A stretch of 64,000 nucleotides of DNA, from contig OY992832.1 of the NCBI GenBank assembly GCA_963921425.1, positions 21,364,835-21,428,834 on the forward strand, in the 5' to 3' direction. Numbering within the stretch: position 1 is the first letter of the stretch; the number at the start of each line of letters is the position of its first letter. The stretch is from Dryas octopetala. Lineage: Eukaryota > Streptophyta > Magnoliopsida > Rosales > Rosaceae. The position numbers and the translations under genes were made by a program. This document shows, in pieces, positions 57,945 through 64,000 of the stretch. The notes under the pieces are model-generated. The model searched no databases and had not been told where the DNA came from. It saw nothing but the letters and a program-made list of their open reading frames with translations.

Positions 57945-58055
57945 ATGACCAGAATTAAACGAGGGTATATAGCTTGAAGACGTAGAACAAAAATTTGTTT
58001 GTTTGCATCAACTTTTCGAGGGGCTCATTCAAGACTTACTCGAACTATTAGTCAA
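57945..58055 (+). pseudogene. rpl20: Plastid rpl20 5' fragment
   Basis: The ATG at 57945 opens MTRIKRGYIA, then TGA (57975-57977) in place of Arg, then RRRTKICLFASTFRGAHSRL, TRTISQ. Ribosomal protein L20, first third. Ends at the breakpoint near 58055. Confidence 0.9.
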
Positions 58056-58536
58056 TAGGGAGATACCTTAGGCTCCTTAAACTAACGTTTTTAGCCCTTC
58101 TATTATCCTCTGAGGACTCTCGTAAGGAGAAGCTAACGATATCTTATAAGGCTTCTGTAGCCCCTCCCCCTCCGGCTGAGCCATCTAGCATCCGTTTGAT
58201 AACGAGGGCTGCCTGCCTCTTCTGGTTCACCTCCCCTTGGTATGGGCAACCCAAGAAAAAGAAGCCTCGAAAGACCCGATTTCTTGAACTGCCCGACCAT
58301 TAAGGGTATGGAGCCACCGTCGAGTATAGTGTAGCAGTTGAGTGAAAGAGGCTTATAGGGGTCACCACTTCCCGTCCTACAATCAACTCGAAACACTCTA
58401 TGGATAGTAACGTAAACAGGTAGTTTCCAATTTACCCCAAGCTAAAAGTAGCCCTCGCGAATCTGTTAACAGTCCATAGAGTAACCAGTGCCGTCTTGTC
58501 TGCAATCTGGGGTTCCGTGAGTTGATCGCCAATATC
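58056..58536. other. Right part of the organellar mosaic
   Basis: GC-richer text in mitochondrial intergenic style; no gene identified. It ends where the nuclear repeat resumes (TCAACCGATCGAAAACTTAA). Confidence 0.45.
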
Positions 58537-59659
58537 TCAACCGATCGAAAACTTAAGTAGAAACCCAAATTGTTCACTGAGTGTTCGACAAACCCATTGA
58601 GCACTCAGTGAGGCATATGTCGAGCGCTCGACGACTTGCAGATGCACCCATATCTGCTTGTGCATCTGCAAGCAAAATTCTGTATTTACAAACAAAAAAG
58701 ATGTATTTGTAAAAAAAAAAATGTATTTACAAGCAAAAAGATGCATATGCAAGCAAAAAGATGTACATGCACTAAGCTTTCGGCAAGGTATTAAATTTTG
58801 TTTTTTTAGGGTTCTGAAATCGAAACACATGTTTAATAATTTTTCGGAAAGATTTCGGCGAGATTTATCGAAATTTATCGAAATTATCATATTTTCTATT
58901 TTCTCTAACTTCAGAAATTCACCAAAAATAGCTTGAGACTCCAAATAATTCACTGAAAAATTCTACGGACTCGTATTGATGAGTACTAATTTCCTATAAC
59001 CTCAAAATAGTCCAATTGATTTAAAAAAAATATGAAAAATTCTACTCTTATAATTTAATTTTGAAAAAAAATTAATCGCCAAATTCTTGAATTTTCATTT
59101 TTTAAAATTTATTTTCACACAACTAAGCTCTAGAATCACAACCAAAGGTCTAAGTTAGTTAAAATAAATTTAAAAAAATTTCTAATTCCTTTAAACAAAC
59201 CTTAAAACAAATTTGAAAAATTTAAGTAATAAAATTACCATAAGCCAAAATTTGAGTTGTTACACTTAGTGAAGACAAAGCTTGGCTAGGTAAGAGGCAC
59301 GAGAAAAAAGGAAGGAAAGATTAAAAAAAAAAAAAAACTGAAGAGAGAGGCACGAAGAAAAAAAGTAAAGAAAGAAAAAAAAAAAAAAAAAAAAAAGGAG
59401 GGGGGGTTTAGGGCCTTTGGGCAATTGGAAAAGAAAAAAAAAAGTTTGAGATTTCATTTAGTTATTTTAAACCTTAAACTTTAATATATTTTTATATAAA
59501 AAAATAATTAAAAATATCCTAAAGGGCCTAAAACCTAATATCCTAAAGAATATAGAGTATATAGGGTTTAATGTATATATTATAGAGTATAAAGAGTATT
59601 AGGGTATATAGAATATATAGAGTATTAGTGTTTAGATTTTACTATATAATTAAATTATA
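58537..59659. other. Right half of the split repeat, then AT-rich sequence
   Basis: 58537-58680 matches 49455-49540 in outline and then carries a near-palindrome around GCAGATGCA...TGCATCTGC (58637-58674). 58680-58770 is a tandem of AAGATGTATTTACAAGCAAA. 59317-59396 has three A-runs. 59500-59650 is a degenerate run of TATAGAGTAT words. No gene. Confidence 0.5.
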
Positions 59660-60372
59660 GGGAAATTACTAATTTAGTCCATTTATTTGTTCTAAAGTCT
59701 CATCTTGGTCCACGATTTTTTTTTTTTTGCCAACTTAATCCACTAACTGTTTGACGTTTGCTAACATAGTCTATTCCGTCAAAATTTCAATAACATCCGT
59801 CAAATTTAGGGGCAAAATGGCGAATTCATATCCTTTAAATGTACCATTAGTCCACTTACTTTCACGTTTTTCCCAAGTTGGTCCACTTTCTTTTCGACAT
59901 TTACCTACTTGGTCCATTCTAATCAATTTTGTTATAAATTCTGTTAAAATGATGGACAAAATTGTCTTTTCATATTCAATAAATTTTTAATTCTATTTCT
60001 AATTTTAATTTTATTTCTAATTTTTAAAAATTTATTGAATATGAAAAGACAATTTTGTCATTCATTTTAACATAATTTCTAACAAAATTGATAGAATGGA
60101 CTAAGTAGGTAAATGTCGAAAAGCAAGTGGACCAACTTGGGAAAAACGTGAAAGTAAGTGGACCAATGGTACATTTAACTCATTTGTTGACTTATTAAGG
60201 ATATGAATTCACCATTTTGCCCCTAAATTTGACGGCTGTTATTGAAATTTTGACGGAATGGACTATGTTGGCAAACGTCAAACAGTTAGTGGATTAAGTT
60301 GGCCAAAAAAAAAAATCGTGGACCAAGATGAGACTTTAGAACAAATAAATTGACTAAATTGGTAATTTTCTC
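59660..60372. mobile_element. 713-bp near-perfect palindrome (foldback) with 10-bp target duplication
   Basis: Two arms of about 340 bases are complementary almost throughout: for example TCTAAAGTCTCATCTTGGTC at 59691 and its complement at 60322-60341, and AGTCCACTTACTTTCACGTT at 59849 with its complement at 60142-60161. The spacer near 60000-60035 is AT-rich. Flanks are identical 10-mers, TTAAATTATA (59650-59659 and 60373-60382). No ORF of note. A transcript across it would form one long hairpin. Confidence 0.85.
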
Positions 60373-60382
60373 TTAAATTATA

Positions 60383-61589
60383 CAGTATAAAGAGTATACT
60401 AATTTTGTTTATTCATTATTCTAATTTTATTTAACAGTATTTTCTCCAACGCACATTATATTCACCTTATATCACATGAAACCTACTATATAATTTGATT
60501 TCTTCAATTTTTTTTATCAATTTAGTAGATAATATGTTAAATAAACATTTGGTAAAGTTTCATTAAAAATTTTCATATTTTGATAGCAATTTCTGTCGTT
60601 TCCGTTTAATTTTCGTCGAAATTTAAATCTTCGAAATTTCCATCGAAATTTTTTCGAAATCCGAAATTTAATTCCTTGGCTCTCAATAGGCTGTTGAATG
60701 CTCGATAATGTAATTTTTCCACTTAACGTCCGCATACACGAACAGATTGGGCTGGAACTTAGTTTTTTATTTAGCTAGGTTTTTAGTTAAAAATCTTTTA
60801 AAAACTGAGTTTATGAGTAATTTATTATAAAAATAGATCATATGATAAATTGATTATATCATATTAAATTTTATAAGAATTCTATTCACACCATAAAACT
60901 TTCTCTCTATACACCATTTTACTATTAAAAAAACTTAAACAAAATTTTCTTTCTATATTATTTTTCAGTTAGAAAAAATAAGAATAGATTAAAAAATTAA
61001 GTATATATATCAAAGGGAGGATGGATGCTCAAAAGGTGCTTCCATCCTACCCCACCCCTTTACCACCCCGTCCAACCCCATATCAGGCGGTCTTACCCAC
61101 CGTGGTCGGCCCCACGCTCCCCCTTCTCTCTATCTCTCTTCTCAATCTCTCCCTCTCTTTGTCTTTTTGTCTTCACCAATCTCTTGGAGTAGTGAGGGAG
61201 GCCGGCTAGGTTAGTATAGAGAGAGAGAGAGAGAGACGAGATAGAGAGTGGAGATGCTTTTGCACATCTCCTTCTTTTTTTTTTTTTTTTTTTTTTATGG
61301 TCCTGTTCTAGTTTATATTTTTTATAAAATATCACCAAAAAGAAATTTATAACAGATTAAAGGTGGAATGACGTTTTTACCATTGAAAGAGATCATGTGA
61401 CTTCTTTTAGACTGATTATCTAACAAAAGTGACAGAATGTCCCACAGTGACACAAACTGAAAATTTGCGCCCCTCAATGTCACGGTCCAAAATATATGTC
61501 CTCCAATGCAATTTACCCCAAAGTTTATGTCCTAAACATATAATTCTCCCTTGTAAAAATATTAGTACGGCGCCATATATTTTAGGTAC
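60383..61589. other. AT-rich spacer before the right-hand gypsy LTR
   Basis: 60590-60670 is a run of GAAATTT and TTCGAAATTT words echoing 58850-58890. 61020-61300 is C-rich then GA-rich, ending in poly-T (61274-61298), with GGAGATG words mirrored at the ends, possibly a decayed MITE. No gene. Confidence 0.45.
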
Positions 61590-62605
61590 TGTTTGTGGGT
61601 AAACCCACACCGATCCAACAGCCAATCCTGGCTTGACACGTGGCTGGTCAGACTTTGACCTCCACATCATCACTGCCCAGCACTTCCTCCGCCAGCTCGG
61701 ACCGGATTCCCATGTCAGGTCCACCATGTTCGGCCCGGGCCGAACAGATGATCTTCCAGGGGATTGAGTGCCACGGTCATTCCAGTTCGGCTCGGCTCGA
61801 CACCGAAGTGACCTCCTTTCGAGTTCTAACGTCGGCCAGTTAGGGCTCGGAGGGACCCTTATCTCTCAGGTTGGCTCGGTCTGGAATCTCATGCCCGATC
61901 CGATCACACATAGACTTCATGCATACGCATAAGGACATGTATTCGGCTCGGCTCGGCTCTCCGCCGCCATTCCCGGGAAGATCACGTCGGGATGAACCGC
62001 CACACTTGAATGCACCTGACACAAATCTTCTGACAGATAGAATATCCGGTCTGCATTCATGACTACTGGGGCAGTTTGCCTGAACCTTCCAACCTTGCAT
62101 TTAATGAAACATTCATTGCAGCATTGAATGCTGAGGAGATGAGCAGCTATGCATGCAACTAGCTCTGACCAAGCAGGTGAGTCACTGGCAACCATTCGTT
62201 CATAAAATGCAGGTAACTTACTCATGAAGACTTCCTTTGCTTATATATATCAACCCATATGTGTAAAAACGATTATTATGAATCTATACACACAAAACTT
62301 ATAAAAAAATTCCCATCCACAAAAGAGCTTACCCAACTTGCTGAGAATAACCCAGAACATTTGCCTTGTTCTTCTTATTCTCCCAAGTTCATCCTCAGTT
62401 CTTCCTCATCCACCATCAAACACCATCACTGATTTCATCATCGGAGCGTGTTTGGCTGGTACCACACCGGTCCATCTCCTTTGATCTTGTTTCTTTTGCA
62501 GGAAGATCTCAATCAACATCCACTTCATCATCCAGCAAAGCATCTGATCAGCCAGATCAGCGTTTCTAAGTTGTTGCATCTACCTCACGAGAATTTGCAT
62601 CAACA
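61590..62605 (+). repeat. 5' LTR of a second gypsy element
   Basis: Runs from TGTTTGTGGGTAAACC to GCATCAACA. Immediately after it is GATTGGCGCCGTCTGTGGGA, a primer-binding-site motif common in plant Tat-type elements, which fixes the right end. A TATATATA box lies at about 62242. The LTR ends resemble those of the element at 35219. Confidence 0.78.
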
Positions 62606-62625
62606 GATTGGCGCCGTCTGTGGGA
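62606..62625 (+). other. Primer-binding site
   Basis: TTGGCGCCGTCTGTGGGA directly after the LTR; tRNA-complementary type typical of this retrotransposon group. Confidence 0.7.
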
Positions 62626-62689
62626 AGATCGACTTCAGCCGTTGTGTTCATCACCGCAAGTGCTAAGCTCTTCCTTCGCACAAGTCATC

Positions 62690-64000
62690 ATGACTACCAT
62701 CTTTCGGGACAGCAGTTCTTCTTCAGGGGCATCTCAGAATGATGAACAGCATCAGCCTGAGACACCTGAGAAGAGGAGGGGAGCACAACTCCCCAGGACA
62801 TCCAAGTCCAAAGGTCCCTCAAAAATCCGAGCTGCTCACAAGCTCCTTAAAGAAAGCCAACGGCACCTGGCCGCTGAAAATGCACTCCTGAAGCAGAATA
62901 ATGAGCTGCTCGCAAAACAGGCCGAGCTGGCCGGGGAACTTGCACGCCATCGTGCTCAGCTCGAGAACAGTGGGGGATCGGGTTTCCGATCGCGCCAGAC
63001 CCGAGCCGAGCAGGAGGTCCTTTCGCCGTCTCCTTCTCGGCAAAGCACTCCTGCCGAGCCGAACGACCGGACCAATCGGCAGGATGCTGATTACGCCTTC
63101 CCGGGCTTCGAGGACATGCCCCCGGCCGAACAGGCCGAGTTCCTAAACGCCCACCGTCTCCTTCAGCAAAAGCAGGCGGCCTTCGGAAAACGTTTCCCCG
63201 GGAGTCCGAGGGGAGACCGTGCCGATCCGAATACAAATCAGGTACCAATCCAGGTTGGGGGTCAACAGTCCAGCCGATTCGGCCGAAACCAGGGTCTCGA
63301 TTGGGGATAGGCTCGGCCCCATCGCCAGCCAAGATCCTTCCCCATCAGGAGCTCACTCAGGGAGACGATCTGTGAGCGATCGACTGGGATCTACTATGAT
63401 CATGTCGGATCGACGACCGGTAAGCGAGAGGATCACTCGTCAGCCGGTGAGTGAGAGACTCGGTAACCGGGCCGAGTGCTCAGGGGAAAATGCGGCCGAG
63501 CCGACCCCGCCCAATGTGGAAAATCTTGTCCGGACTTTGGTCCAAGACCAAATCCGGAGCGTCCACGATCGGCTCGGCCAAGTCGAGGTCTCCAGGGGGT
63601 ACACCGGCAGAGCCGACCACGGAGAGGAACTCCCCTTCCCGTACACCAGTAGAATCATGGATGCTGAGGTCTCCCGCGACACCAAGCCCCCCAAGATGGA
63701 TCAGTACGATGGGACCAAGGATCCCTACGACCATCTTGACAGCTTCAGATACGCCATGGAGGCCCGTCAGGCATCTGAAGCTACTAAATGCCGAATCTTC
63801 CCTTCAACCTTGAAGGGATCGGCTCGGGGTTGGTTCCGAACCCTCCAGCCCAACTCCATCGACTCCTTCTCCGACCTCCGAAGGGCCTTCCTGGCGAGAT
63901 ATCGGGTTGTATCCGAACGACTCTACAACTTGAACGATATGTCGCTCATTAAACAACAGGAAGGGGAGAGCCTCAAGGCATATCTGATCCGCTTCAACAT
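62690..64000 (+). pseudogene. Gypsy gag, frameshifted, running off the right edge
   Basis: The ATG at 62690 opens MTTIFRDSSSSSGASQNDEQ, a Gln/Glu-rich coiled-coil segment (KLLKESQRHLAAENALLKQN). That frame ends at a TAG at 63308. The next frame is open from at least 63300 (RLGPIASQDPSPSGAHS) to the edge. It contains the Retrotrans_gag core: KPPKMDQYDGTKDPYDHLDS, KGSARGWFRTLQPNSIDSF, LARYRVVSERLYNLNDMS. So a one-base frameshift lies near 63250-63310. Protease and polymerase would lie beyond the window. Confidence 0.85.

Larger units (their letters stand above)
55186..58536. other. Organelle-derived DNA mosaic inserted in the nuclear genome
   Basis: About 3.35 kb in which plastid fragments (rpoC1, rpoC2, psbH, ycf1, rpl20) alternate with mitochondrial ones (cox3 and unassigned mitochondrial-looking text at 56340-57000 and 58060-58530) and a copia fragment. 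Fragments are 100-250 bases, both strands, each cut at unrelated points. Ends are set by comparison with the repeat at 49412. Most economical origin: transfer from a mitochondrial genome already carrying plastid and copia insertions, or ligation of several scraps at one break. Some pieces carry premature stops, as expected after arrival in the nucleus. Confidence 0.85.

Noticed and set aside
57204-58055. Possibility that ycf1 and rpl20 mark the window as plastid genome
   Set aside because: Fragments are truncated, carry stops and adjoin cox3, copia and nuclear repeats; they are inserted scraps.
1-64000. CRISPR arrays, prokaryotic operons, phage or defence systems
   Set aside because: No spaced direct repeats of the right form, no cas-like or phage-like genes; the window is plant nuclear DNA.

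Overview
The window is nuclear DNA of a flowering plant, most likely a eudicot and plausibly woody. It is AT-rich with GT-AG (and one GC-AG) introns, retrotransposons, foldback elements, a DYW pentatricopeptide gene, a PRP5-type splicing helicase and plant NLR and LEC2-type relics. No prokaryotic operon, CRISPR array or phage-like system is visible. The species cannot be named from sequence alone.

Layout. 1-1100 holds a decayed LEC2-type B3 factor gene cut by the left edge. 1748-1864 (-) is an orphan first exon of a cinnamoyl-CoA-reductase-like (CCR-like) gene. 4003-24586 (-) is a tandem pair of six-exon CCR-like genes, each 969 coding bases with the same splice positions. The upstream copy has a giant first intron with a 5'-truncated LINE inserted in it, and that LINE is itself split by a CACTA transposon. 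24.6-31.6 kb is mostly non-coding, with MITEs and short tandem repeats. 31622-33307 (-) is an intact single-exon DYW PPR gene. 35219-41110 (-) is a 5'-truncated Tat-lineage Ty3/gypsy element. 44207-47722 (+) is an intact RH42/PRP5 DEAD-box helicase with a probable 5'-UTR intron. 51230-53603 (-) is a CC-NB-LRR pseudogene. About 55186-58536 is a mosaic of plastid and mitochondrial DNA (rpoC1, rpoC2, cox3, psbH, ycf1, rpl20, a copia RNase H) inserted into a dispersed repeat whose uninterrupted copy survives at 49412. 61590 to the right edge is the 5' LTR and gag of another gypsy element with a frameshifted gag.

The genes that look functional are the two CCR-like reductases (phenylpropanoid or aldehyde-type reduction in the cytosol), the organelle RNA-editing PPR and the spliceosomal helicase. 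They show no shared pathway. Nothing here looks like a wholly new biological system. The best material is structural: a three-level nested insertion with all target-site duplications legible, an organellar mosaic with an internal empty-site control, five foldback elements with about 9-bp target duplications, and a GC-AG intron conserved in both CCR-like copies.
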